From contig OZ024724.1 of the NCBI GenBank assembly GCA_964016875.1, forward strand, positions 33,565,786 through 33,629,785: 64,000 bases of DNA. The letters are read 5' to 3'. Position numbers and translations under genes: made by a program. Below the pieces are notes generated by a model. The model was not told where the DNA came from, did no database searches, and saw nothing but the letters and a program-made list of their open reading frames with translations. Origin of the DNA: Fallopia convolvulus (lineage: Eukaryota; Streptophyta; Magnoliopsida; Caryophyllales; Polygonaceae). Of this stretch, positions 1 through 11,800 are shown piece by piece (position 1 is the first letter of the stretch; every line of letters begins with the position of its first letter).

Positions 1-1126
1 GTTCAAATGTCCATGTAAATGTCACTCCTAAATATGGCATTCGGTTTCTTGCTTCGAATTTATGGTTTTATTCAATCGGTCTTGATTTTGTAGTGAAGAA
101 TGTGCTTATTGGCTTGATACTATCTTCATTCTTTATGCTTATGCTTTGATGTCTTTAAAGTTCACTTGTTTTTTCTCCTTTTGCCTTTAAAAATTGACTT
201 GTGATCTAACATCGCACGCCAAGTGTTCGGTGAAATGTCCATGTAAATGTCACTCATAAATGTGGCATTCGGTTTCTAGGTTCGAATCAATGCTCTTATT
301 GGATACGTCTTGATTTTGTAGTGCATAATGTGCTTATTGGCTTAATACTATCCTCATTTTTTATGCTTATGCCTAGATGCCTTTAAAGTTCACTTGTTTT
401 TTCTCCTTTTGCCTTTAAAATGACTTGTAATCTAACATTGCACAGCAAGTGTTCGGAGAAATATCGATGTAAATGTCACTCCTAAATGTGGCATTCGATT
501 TCTAGGTTTGAATTAATGCTTTTATCAGATACGTCTTGATTTTGTAGTGCATACTGTGCTTATTGGCTTAATACTATCCTCATTTTTATGCTTATGCTTA
601 GATGCCTTTAAAGTTCACTTGTTTTTTCACTCTTTTGCCTTTAATATTGACTTGTAATCAAACATAGCACGCCAAGTGTTCGATGAAATGTCCATGTAAA
701 TGTCACTCCTAAATATGGCATTCGGTTTCTAGGTTCGAATATTTGCTTTTATTCGATCGGTCTTGATTTTTTAGTGAAGAATATGCTTATTGGCTTGATA
801 CTATGTTCAGTCTTTATGCTTATGCCTTGATGTCTTTAAAGTTCACTTTTTTTTCTCCTTTTGCCTTTAAAAATTGACTTGTGATCTAATATCGCACGCC
901 AAGTGTTCGATGAAATGTCCATGTAAATGTCACTCCTAAATGTGGCATTTGGTTTCTAGGTTCGAATTAATGCTTTTATTGGATACGTCTTAATTTTGTA
1001 GTGCATAATGTGCTTATTGGCTCAATACTATCCTCATTTTTTATGCTTATGCCTTGATGCCTTTAAAGTTCACTTGTTTTTTCTCCTTTTGCCTTTAAAA
1101 TGACTTGTAATCTAACATTGCAAACC
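1..1126 (+). repeat. Leftmost satellite monomers, several variants interleaved
   Basis: The window opens inside a monomer. Full monomers are 221-446, 447-672, 673-900 and 901-1126. Variants alternate: one with TTGGATACGTC, one with TCAGATACGTC and GTCGATG in place of GTCCATG, and one with ATTCGATCGGTC and TTTTTAGTGAAGAATATG. The same variants recur at 3600-6300, so this segment is older material of the same HOR family. Nothing other than satellite is present. Confidence 0.9.
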
Positions 1127-3158
1127 AAGTGTTCGGAGAAATGTCCATGTAAATGTAATTCCTAAATGTGGCATTCGATTTCTAGGTTCGAATAAATTCT
1201 TTTATTAGATACGTCTTGATTTTGTAGTGCATAATGTGCTTATTGGCTTAATACTATCCTCATTTTTTATGCTTATGCCTAAATGCCTTTAAAGTTCACT
1301 TGTTTTTTCTCCTTTTGCCTTTAAAATGACTTGTAGTCTAACATTGCACACCAAGTGTTAGATGAAATGTCCATGTGAGTGTAACTCCTAAATTTGGCAT
1401 TCGGTTTCTAGGCACGTATTTATGCTTTTATTCGATCAGTCTTGATTTTCTTGTGCAAAATATGCTTATTGTAGATACTATACTCATTCTTTATGCTTAT
1501 GCCTAGATGCCTTAAAGTTCACTTATTATTCTCCTTTTGCGCTTAAAATGACTTGTAATCTAACATTGCACAACAAGTGTTCGATGAAATGTCCATGCAA
1601 ATGTCACTCCTAAATATGGCATTCGGTTCTAGGTTCGAATTTTTGCTTTTATTCGATCGGTCTTTATTTTTTAGTGAAGAATGTGCTTATTGGCTCGATA
1701 CTATCTTCAGTCTTTATGCTTATGCCTTGATGTCTTTAAAGTTCACTTGTTTTTTCTCCTTTTGCCTTTAAAAATTGACTTGTGATCTAACATTGCACGC
1801 CAAGTGTTCGTTCAAATGTCCATGTAAATGTCACTCCTAAATATGGCATTCGGTTTCTAGGTTTGAATTTATGCTTTTATTCGATCGGTCTTGATTTTGT
1901 AGTGAAGAATGTGCTTATTGGCTTGATACTATCTTATTTCTTTATGCTTATGCTTTGTTGTCTTTAAAGTTCACTTGTTTTTTCTCGTTTTGCCTTTAAA
2001 AATTGACTTGTGATTTAACATTGCACGCCAAGTGTTTGATGAAATGTCCATGTAAATGTCACTCCTAAATGTGGCATTCGGTTTCTAGGTTCGAATTATT
2101 GCTTTTATTAGATACGTCTTGATTTTGTAGTGTATAATGTGCTTATTGGCTTAATACTATCCTCATTTTTTATGCTTATGCCTAAATGCCTTTAAAGTTC
2201 ACTTGTTTTTTCTCCTTTTGCCTTTAAAATGACTTGTAGTCTAACATTGCACACCAACTGTTCGATGAAATGTCCATCTGGGTGTCACTCCTAAATTTGG
2301 CATTCGGTTTCTAGGCACGTATTTATGCTTTTATTCGATCAGTCTTGATTTTCTTGTGCAAAATATGCTTATTGTAGATACTATACTCATTCTTTATGCT
2401 TATGCCTAGATGCCTTAAAGTTCACTTATTATTCTCTTTTTGCGTTTAAAATGACTTGTAATCTAACATTGCACAACAAGTGTTCGATGAAATGTCCATG
2501 TAAATGTCACTCCTAAATATGGCATTCGGTTCTAGGTTCGAATTTTTGCTTTTATTCGATCGGTCTTTATTTTTTAGTGAAGAATGTGCTTTTTGGCTTG
2601 ATACTATCATCAGTCTTTATGCTTATGCCTTGATGTCTTTAAAGTTCACTTGTTTTTTCTCCTTTTGCCTTTAAAAATTGACTTGTGATCTAACATTGCA
2701 CGCCAAGTGTTCGTTCAAATGTCCATGTAAATGTCACTCCTAAATATGGCATTCGGTTTCTAGGTTTGAATTTATGCTTTTATTCGATCGGTCTTGATTT
2801 TGTAGTGAAGAATGTGCTTATTGGCTTGATACTATCTTATTTCTTTATGCTTATGCTTTGTTGTCTTTAAAGTTCACTTGTTTTTTCTCGTTTTGCCTTT
2901 AAAAATTGACTTGTGATCTAACATTGCACGCCAAGTGTTTGATGAAATGTCCATGTAAATGTCACTCCTAAATGTGGCATTCGGTTTCTAGGTTCGAATT
3001 ATTGCTTTTATTAGATACGTCTTGATTTTGTAGTGCATAATGTGCTTATTGGCTTAATACTATCCTCATTTTTTATGCTTATGCCTAAATGCCTTTAAAG
3101 TTCACTTGTTTTTTCTCCTTTTGCCTTTAAAATGACTTGTAGTCTAACATTGCACACC
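1127..3158 (+). repeat. 903 bp tetrameric HOR: two full copies plus the start of a third
   Basis: Monomer starts at 1127, 1353, 1575 and 1802 recur exactly 903 bp later at 2030, 2256, 2478 and 2705. A third copy begins at 2933. The monomer lengths of 226, 222, 227 and 228 repeat in the same order. The 222 bp monomer carries a diagnostic short form, ATTGTAGATACT in place of ATTGGCTTGATACT, near 1468 and 2371. The equivalent monomer of the third copy, near 3270, is full length, so the third copy diverges after about 3158. Confidence 0.88.
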
Positions 3159-6100
3159 ATGTGTTCGATGAAACGTCCATGTAAGTGTCACTCCTAAATT
3201 TGGCATTCGGTTTCTAGGCATGTATTTATGCTTTTATTCGATCAGTCTTGATTTTGCTGTGCAAAATATGCTTATTGGCTTGATACTGTCCTCATTCTTT
3301 ATGCTTATGCCTAGATGCCTTTAAAGTTCACTTATTTTTTCTCCTTTTGCGTTTAAAATGACATGTAAGCTAACAATGCACACCAAGTGTTTGATGAAAT
3401 GTCCATGTAAATGTCACTCCTAAATATGGCATTCGGTTTCTAGGTTCGAATTTTTGCTTTTATTCGATCGTTCTTGATTTTTTAGTGAACAATGTGCTTA
3501 TTGGCTTGATACTATCTTCAGTCTTTATGCTTATGCCTTGATGTCTTTAAAGTTCACTTGTTTTTTCTCCTTTTGTATTTAAAAATTGACTTGTGATATA
3601 ACATCGCACGCCAAGTGTTTGATGAAATGTCAATGTAAATGTCACTCCTAAATATGGCATTCGGTTTCTAGGTTTGAATTTATTGTTTTATTCGATCGGT
3701 CTTGATTTTACAGTGAAGAATGTGCTTATTGGCTTGATACTATCTTCATTCTTTATGCTTATGCTTTGATGTCTTTAAAGTTCACATGTTTTTTCTCCAT
3801 TTGCCTTTAAAAATTGACTTGTGATCTAACATCGCACGCTAAGTGGTCGGTGAAATGTACATGTAAATGTCATTCCTAAATGTGGCATTCGGTTTCTAGG
3901 TTCGAATTAATGCTTTTATTGGATACGTCTTGATTTTGTAGTGCATAATGTGCTTATTGGCTTAATACTATCCTCATTTTTTATGCTTATGCCTAGATGC
4001 CTTTAAAGTTCACTTGTTTTTTCTCCTTTTGCCTTTAAAATGACTTTAAATCTAACATTGCACACCAAGTGTTCGGAGAAAAGTCGATGTAAATGGCACT
4101 CCTAAATGTGGCATTCGATTTCTAGGTTCAAATTAATGCTTTTATCAGATACGTCTTGATTTTGTAGTGCATAATGTGCTTATTGGCTTAATATTATCCT
4201 CATTTTTATGCTTATGCCTAGATGCCTTTAAAGTTCACATGTTTTTTCACTCTTTTGCCATTAAAATTGACTTGTAATCAAACATTGCACGCCAAGTGTT
4301 CGATGAAATGTCCATATAAATGTCACTCCTAAATGTGGCATTCGGTTTCTAGGCTCGAATATTTGCTTTTATTCGATTAGTCTTTATTTTGTGGTTCAGA
4401 ATATTCTTATTGGGTTGATACTATCCTCATTCTTTATGCTAATGCCTAGATGCCTTTAAAGTTCACTTATTTTTTCTCCTTTTGCGTTTAAAATGACATG
4501 TAATCTAACAATGCACACCAAGTGTTCGATGAAAAGTCCATGTAAATGTCACTCCTAAATATAGCATTCGGTTTCTAGGTTCGATTTTTTGCTTTTGTTC
4601 GATCGGTCTTGATTTTTTAGTGAAGAATGTGCTTATTGGCTTGATACTATCTTCATTCTTTATGCTTAGGCTTTGTTGTCTTTAAAGTTCACTTGTTTTT
4701 TCTCCTTTTGCCTTTAAAAATTGACTTGTGATCTAACATCGCACGACAAGTGGTCGGTGAAATGTCCGTGTAAATGTCACTCCTAAATGTGGCATTCGGT
4801 TTCTAGGTTCGAATTAATGCTTTTATTGGATACGTCTTGATTTTGTAGTGCATAATGTGCTTATTGGCTTAATACTATCCTCATTTTTTATGCTTATGCC
4901 TAGATGCCTTTAAAGTTCACTTGTTTTTTCTCCTTTTGCCTATAAAATGACTTTAAATCTAACATTGCACACCAAGTGTTCGGAGAAATGTCGATGTAAA
5001 TGTCACTCCTAAATGTGGCATTCGATTTCTAGGTTCAAATTAATGCTTTTATCAGATACGACTTGATTTTGTAGTGCATAATGTGCTTATTGGCTTAATA
5101 TTATCCTCATTTTTATGCTTATGCCTAGATACCTTTAAAGTTCACTTATTTTTTCTCCTTTTGTGTTTAAAATGACATGTAATCTAACAATGCACACCAA
5201 GTGTTCGATGAAATGTCCATGTAAATGTCACTCCTAAATACGGCATTCGGTTTCTAGGTTCGAATTTTTGCTTTTATTCGATCAATCTTGATTTTTTAGT
5301 GAAGAATGTGCTTATTGGCTTGATACTATCTTCAGTCTTTATGCTTATGCCTTGATGTCTTTAAAGTTCACTTGTTTTTTCTCCTTTTGCCTTTAAAATG
5401 ACTTGTAATCTAACATTGCAAACCAAGTGTTCGGAGAAATGTCCATGTAAATGTCACTCCTAAATATGGCATTCGGTTTCTAGGTTCGAATTTTTGCTTT
5501 TATTCGATCGGTGTTTATTTTTTAGTGAAGAATGTGCTTATTGGCTTGATACTATCTTCAGTCTTTATGCTTATTCCTTGATGTCTTTAAAGTTCACTTG
5601 TTTTTTCTCCTTTTTCCTTTAAAAATTGATTTGTGATCTAACATTGCACGCCAAGTGTTCGTTCAAATGTCCATGTAAATGTCACTCCTAAATATAGCAT
5701 TCGGTTTCTAGGTTCGATTTTTTGCTTTTGTTCGATCGGTCTTGATTTTTTAGTGAAGAATGTGCTTATTGGCTTGATACTATATTCATTCTTTATGCTT
5801 ATGCTTTGTTGTCTTTAAAGTTCACTTGTTTTTTCTCCTTTTGCCTTTAAAAATTGACTTGTGATCTAACATCGCACGCCAAGTGGTCGGTGAAATGTCC
5901 GTGTAAATGTCACTCCTAAATGTGGCATTCGGTTTCTAGGTTCGAATTAATGCTTTTATTGGATACGTCTTGATTTTGTAGTGCATAATCTGCTTATTGG
6001 CTTAATACTATCCTCATTTTTTATGCTTATGCCTAGATGCCTTTAAAGTTCATTTGTTTTTTCTCCTTTTGCCTTTAAAATGACTTTAAATCTAACATTG

Positions 6101-6331
6101 CACACCAAGTGTTCGGAGAAATGTCGATGTAAATGTCACTCCTAAATGTGGCATTCGATTTCTAGGTTCAAATTAATGCTTTTATCAGATACGTCTTGAT
6201 TTTTTAGTGCATAATGTGCTTATTGGCTTAATATTATCCTCATTTTTATGCTTATGCCTAGATTCCTTTAAAGTTCACTTATTTTTTCTCCTTTTGTGTT
6301 TAAAATGACATGTAATCTAACAATGCACACC
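3159..6331 (+). repeat. Mixed satellite segment containing a 1133 bp pentameric duplication
   Basis: The marker ATATAGCATTCGG occurs near 4561 and again 1133 bp later near 5694. About 670 bp after each marker align with only scattered differences, through about 5232 and 6365. Five monomer variants fill the period, identifiable by GGTCGGTGAAATGTCCGTG, GTCGATG plus TCAGATACG, TACGGCATTCGG, and AAACCAAGTGTTCGGAG. The same five-variant order reappears inside the longer HOR units at 8824-16073, so this looks like their shorter relative. Confidence 0.82.
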
Positions 6332-8823
6332 AAGTGTTCGATGAAATGTCCATGTAAATGTCACTCCTAAATGTGGCATTCGGTTTCTAGGTTCGAATTA
6401 ATGCTTTTATTAGATACGTCTTGATTTTTTAGTGCATAATGTGCTTATTGGCTTATTACTATCCTCGTTTTTTATGCTTATGCCTAGATGCCTTTAAAGT
6501 TCACGTATATTTTCTCCTTTTGCCTTTAAAATGACTTGTAGTCTAACATTGCACACCAAGTGTTCGATGAAATGTCCATGTAAGTGTCACTCCTAAATGT
6601 GGCATTCAGTTTCTAGGCTCGTATTTATGCTTTTATTTGATCGGTCTGAATTTTTTGGTGCAGAATATGCTTATTGGCTTGATACTATCCTCATTCTTTA
6701 CGCTTATGCCTAGATGCCTTTAAAGTTCACTTATTTTTTCTCCTTTTGTGTTTAAAATGACATGTAATCTAACAATGCACACCAAGTGTTCAATGAAATG
6801 TCCATGTAAATGTCACTCCTAAATGTGGCATTCGGTTTCTAGGCTCGAATTTTTGCTTTTATTCGATTAGTCTTTATTTTATGGTGCAGAATGTGCTTAT
6901 TGGCTTTATACTATCCTCATTCTCTATGCTTAGGCCTATGTGTCTGTAACGTTCACTTCTTTTTTCTCCTACTGCCTTTAAAATGATTGTGATCTAACAT
7001 TGCACGCCAAGTGTTAGTTCAAATGTCCATGTAAATGTCACTCCTAAATACGGCATTCGGTTTCTACGTTCAAATTTATGCTTTTATTCGACCGGTCTTG
7101 ATTTTGTAGTGAAGAATGTGCTTAGTGGCTTGATACTATCTTCATTATTTATGTTTATGCTTTGTTGTCTTTAAAGTTCACTTGTTTTTTCTCCTTTTGC
7201 CTTTAAAAATTGACTTGTGATCTAACATTGCACGTCAAGTGTTTGATGAAATGTCCATGTAAATTTTACTCCTAAATGTGGCATTCGGTTTCTAGGTTCG
7301 AATTAATGCTTTTATTAGATACGTCTTGATTTTGTAGTGCATAATGTGCTTATTGGCTTATTACTATCCTCATTTTTTATGCTTATGCCTAGATGCCTTT
7401 AAAGTTCACGTATATTTTCTCCTTTTGCCTTTAAAATGACTTGTAATCTAACATTGCACACCAAGTGTTCGATGAAATGTCCATGTAAGTGTCACTCCTA
7501 AATGTGGCATTCAGTTTGTAGGCTCGTATTTATGCTTTTATTTGATCGGTCTGAATTTTGTTGTGCAGAATATGCTTATTAGCTTGATACTATCCTCAGT
7601 CTTTATGCTTATGCCTTGATGTCTTTAAATTCACTTGTTTTTTCTCCTTTTGTCTTTAAAAATTGACTTGTGATATAACATCGCACGACAAGTGTTCGAT
7701 GAAATGTCCATGTAAATGTCACTCCTAAATATGGCATTCGGTTTCTAGGTTTGAATTTAAGGTTTTATTCGATCGGTCTTGATTTTTTAGTGAAGAATGT
7801 GCTTATTGGCTTGATACTATCTTCATTCTTTATGCTTATGCTTTGATGTCTTTAAAGTTCACTTGTTTTTTCTCCTTCTGCCTTTAAAAATTGACTTGTG
7901 ATCTAACATCGCACGCCAAGTGGTCGGTGAAATGTCCATGTAAATGTCACTCCTAAATGTGGCATTCGGTTTCTAGGTTCGAATTAATGCTTTTATTGGA
8001 TACGTCTTGATTTTGTAGTGCATAATGTGCTTATTGTCTTAATACTATTCTCATTTTTTATGCTTATGCCTAGATGCCTTTAAAGTTCACTTGTTTTTTC
8101 TCCTTTTGACTTTAAAATGACTTGTAATCTAACATTGCACACCAAGTGTCCGGAGAAATGTCGATGTAAATGTCACTCCTAAATGTGGCATTCGAATACT
8201 AGATTCAAATTAATGCTTTTATCAGATACGTCTTCATTTTGTAGTGCATAATGTGCTTATTAGCTTAATACTATCCTCATTTTTATGCTTATGCCTAGAT
8301 GCCTTTAAAGTTCACATGTTTTTTCACTCTTTTGCCTTTAAAATTGACTTGTAATCAAACATTGCACGCCAAGTGTTCGATGAAATGTCCATGTAAATGT
8401 CACTCCTAAATGTGGCATTCGGTTTCTAGGCTCGAATTTTTGCTTTTATTCGATTAGTCTTTATTTTATGGTGCAGAATGTGCTTATTGGCTTTATACTA
8501 TCCTCATTCTCTATGCTTAGGCGTATATGTCTGTAACGTTCACTTCTTTTTTCTCCTCTTGCCTTTAAAATGATTGTGATCTAACATTGCACGCCAAGTG
8601 TTCGTTCAAATGTCCATGTAAATGTCACTCCTAAATACGACATTCGGTTTCTAGGTTCGAATTTATGCTTTTATTCGACCGGTCTTGATTTTGTAGTGAA
8701 GAATGTGCTTATTGGCTTGATACTATCTTCATTCTTTATGCTTATGCTTTGTTGTCTTTAAAGATCTCTTGTTTTTTCTCCTTTTGCCTTTAAAAATTGA
8801 CTTGTGATCTAACATTGCACGCC
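6332..8823 (+). repeat. Block X, copy 1: 2492 bp, 11 satellite monomers
   Basis: This block matches 16074-18565 at a constant offset of 9742 bp. Anchors are GCTTATTACT at 6451 and 16193, TAGGCCTATG at 6931 and 16673, and GCGTATATGT at 8521 and 18263. It contains distinctive monomers with TCTGTAACGTTCACTTC and with AAAATGATTGTGATC. Similarity fades upstream of about 6332 and past about 8850. The constant offset shows the two copies have had almost no indels since they separated. Confidence 0.88.
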
Positions 8824-11800
8824 AAGTGTTTGATGAAATGTCCATGTAAGTGTCACTCCTAAATGTGGCATTCAGTTTCTAGGCTCGTATTTATGCTTTT
8901 ATTTGATCGGTCTGAATTTTTTGGTGCAGAATATGCTTATTGGCTTGATACTATCCTGATTCTTTACGCTTATGCCTAAATGCCTTTAAAGTTCACTTAT
9001 TTTTTCTCCTTTTGTGTTTAAAATGACATGTAATCTAACAATGCACACCAAGTGTTCGATGAAATGTCCATGTAAATGTCACTCCTAAATACGGCATTCG
9101 GTTTCTAGGTTCGAATATTTGCTTTTATTCGATTAGTCTTTATTTTGTGGTTCAGAATATGCTTATTGGGTTGATACTATCCTCATTCTTTATGCTAATG
9201 CCTAGATGCCTTTAAAGTGCACTTATTTTTTCTCCTTTTGCGTTTAAAATGACATGTAATCTAACAATGCACACCAAGTGTTCGATAAAATGTCCATGTA
9301 AATGTCACTCCTAAATATAGCATTCGGTTTCTAGGTTCGATTTTTTGCTTTTGTTCGATCGGTCTTGATTTTTTAGTGAAGAATGTGCTTATTGGCTTGA
9401 TACTATCTTCATTCTTTATGCTTATGCTTTGTTGTCTTTAAAGTTCACTTGTTTTTTCTCCTTTTGCCTTTAAAAATTGACTTGTGATCTAACATCGCAC
9501 GCCAAGTGGTCGGTGAAATGTCCGTGTAAATGTCACTCCTAAATGTGGCATTCGGTTTCTAGGTTCGAATTAATGCTTTTATTGGATACGTCTTGATTTT
9601 GTAGTGCATAATGTGCTTATTGGCTTAATACTATCCTCATTTTTTATGCTTATGCCTAGATGCCTTTAAAGTTCACTTGTTTTTTCTCCTTTTGCCTTTA
9701 AAATGACTTTAAATCTAACATTGCACACCAAGTGTTCAGAGAAATGTCGATGTAAATGTCACTCCTAAATGTGGCATTCGATTTCTAGGTTCAAATTAAT
9801 GCTTTTATCAGATACGTCTTGATTTTGTAGTGCATAATGTGCTTATTGGCTTAATATTATCCTCATTTTTATGCTTATGTCTAGATTCCTTTAAAGTTCA
9901 CTTATTTTTTCTCCTTTTGTGTTTAAAATGACATGTAATCTAACAATGCACACCAAGTGTTCGATGAAATGTCCATGTAAATGTCACTCCTAAATACGAC
10001 ATTCGGTTTCTAGGTTCGAATTTTTGCTTTTATTCGATCGGTCTTGATTTTTTAGTGAAGAATGTGCTTATTGGCTTGATACTATCTTCAGTCTTTATGC
10101 TTATGCCTTGATGTCTTTAAAGTTCACTTGTTTTTTCTCCTTTTGCCTTTAAAATGACTTGTAATCTAACATTGCAAACCAAGTGTTCGGAGAAATGTCC
10201 ATGTAAATGTCACTCCTAAATATGGCATTCGGTTTCTAGGTTCGAATTTTTGCTTTTATTCGATCGGTCTTTATTTTTTAGTGAAGAATGTGCTTATTGG
10301 CTTGATACTATCTTCAGTCTTTATGCTTATTCCTTGATGTCTTTAAAGTTCACTTGTTTTTTCTCCTTTTTCCTTTAAAAATTGATTTGTGATCTAACAT
10401 TGCACGCCAAGTGTTCGTTCAAATGTCCATGTAAATGTCACTCCTAAATATGACATTCGATTCTAGGTTCGAATTTATTCTTTTATTCGATCGGTCTTGA
10501 TTTTGTAGTGAAGAATGTGCTTATTGGCTTGATACTATCTTAATTCTTTAAGCTTATGCTTTGTTGTTTTTAAAGTTCACTTGTTTTTTCTCCTTTTGCC
10601 TTTAAAAATTGACTTGTGATCTAACATTGCACGCCAAGTGTTTGATGAAATGTCCATGTAAATGTCACTCCTAAATGTGGCATTCGGTTTCTAGGTTCGA
10701 ATTAATGCTTTTATTAGATACGTCTTGATTTTGTAGTGCATAATGTGCTTATTGGCTTATTACTATCCTCTTTTTTTATGCTTATGCCTAGATGCCTTTA
10801 AAGTTCACGTATATTTTCTCCTTTTGCCTTTAAAATGACTTGTAGTCTAACATTGCACACCAAGTGTTCGATGAAATGTCCATGTAAGTGTCACTCCTAA
10901 ATGTGGCATTCAGTTTCTAGGCTCGTATTTATGCTTTTATTTGATCGGTCTGAATTTTTTGGTGCAGAATATGATTATTGGCTTGATACTATCCTGATTC
11001 TTTACGCTTATGCCTAAATGCCTTTAAAGTTCGCTTATTTTTTCTCCTTTTGTGTTTAAAATGACATGTAATCTAACAATGCACACCAAGTGTTCGATGA
11101 AATGTCCATGTAAATGTCACTCCTAAATACGGCATTCGGTTTCTAGGTTCGAATATTTGGTTTTATTCGATTAGTCTTTATTTTGTGGTTCAGAATATGC
11201 TTATTGGGTTGATACTATCCTCATTCTTTATGCTAATGCCTAGATGCCTTTAAAGTTCACTTATTTTTTCTCCTTTTGCGTTTAAAATGACATGTAATCT
11301 AACAATGCACACCAAGTGTTCGATGAAATGTCCATGTAAATGTCACTCCTAAATATAGCATTCGGTTTCTAGGTTCGATTTTTTGCTTTTGTTCGATCGG
11401 TCTTGATTTTTTAGTGAAGAATGTGCTTATTGGCTTGATACTATCTTCATTCTTTATGCTTATGCTTTGTTGTCTTTAAAGTTCACTTGTTTTTTCTCCT
11501 TTTGCCTTTAAAAATTGACTTGTGATCTAACATCGCACGCCAAGTGGTCGGTGAAATGTCCGTGTAAATGTCACTCCTAAATGTGGCATTCGGTTTCTAG
11601 GTTCGAATTAATGCTTTTATTGGATACGTCTTGATTTTGTAGTGCATAATGTGCTTATTGGCTTAATACTATCCTCATTTTTTATGCTTATGCCTAGATG
11701 CCTTTAAAGTTCACTTGTTTTTTCTCCTTTTGCCTTTAAAATGACTTTAAATCTAACATTGCACACCAAGTGTTCGGAGAAATGTCGATGTAAATGTCAC

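Noticed and set aside
1577..1771. Short plus-strand open frames in the array (also 37800-37994, 42090-42275, 43105-43305, 45635-45820, 55773-55958)
   Set aside because: They are one stretch of satellite monomer that happens to lack a stop. Copies in neighbouring monomers are broken, there is no codon bias or domain, and identical ones simply mark the large duplication.
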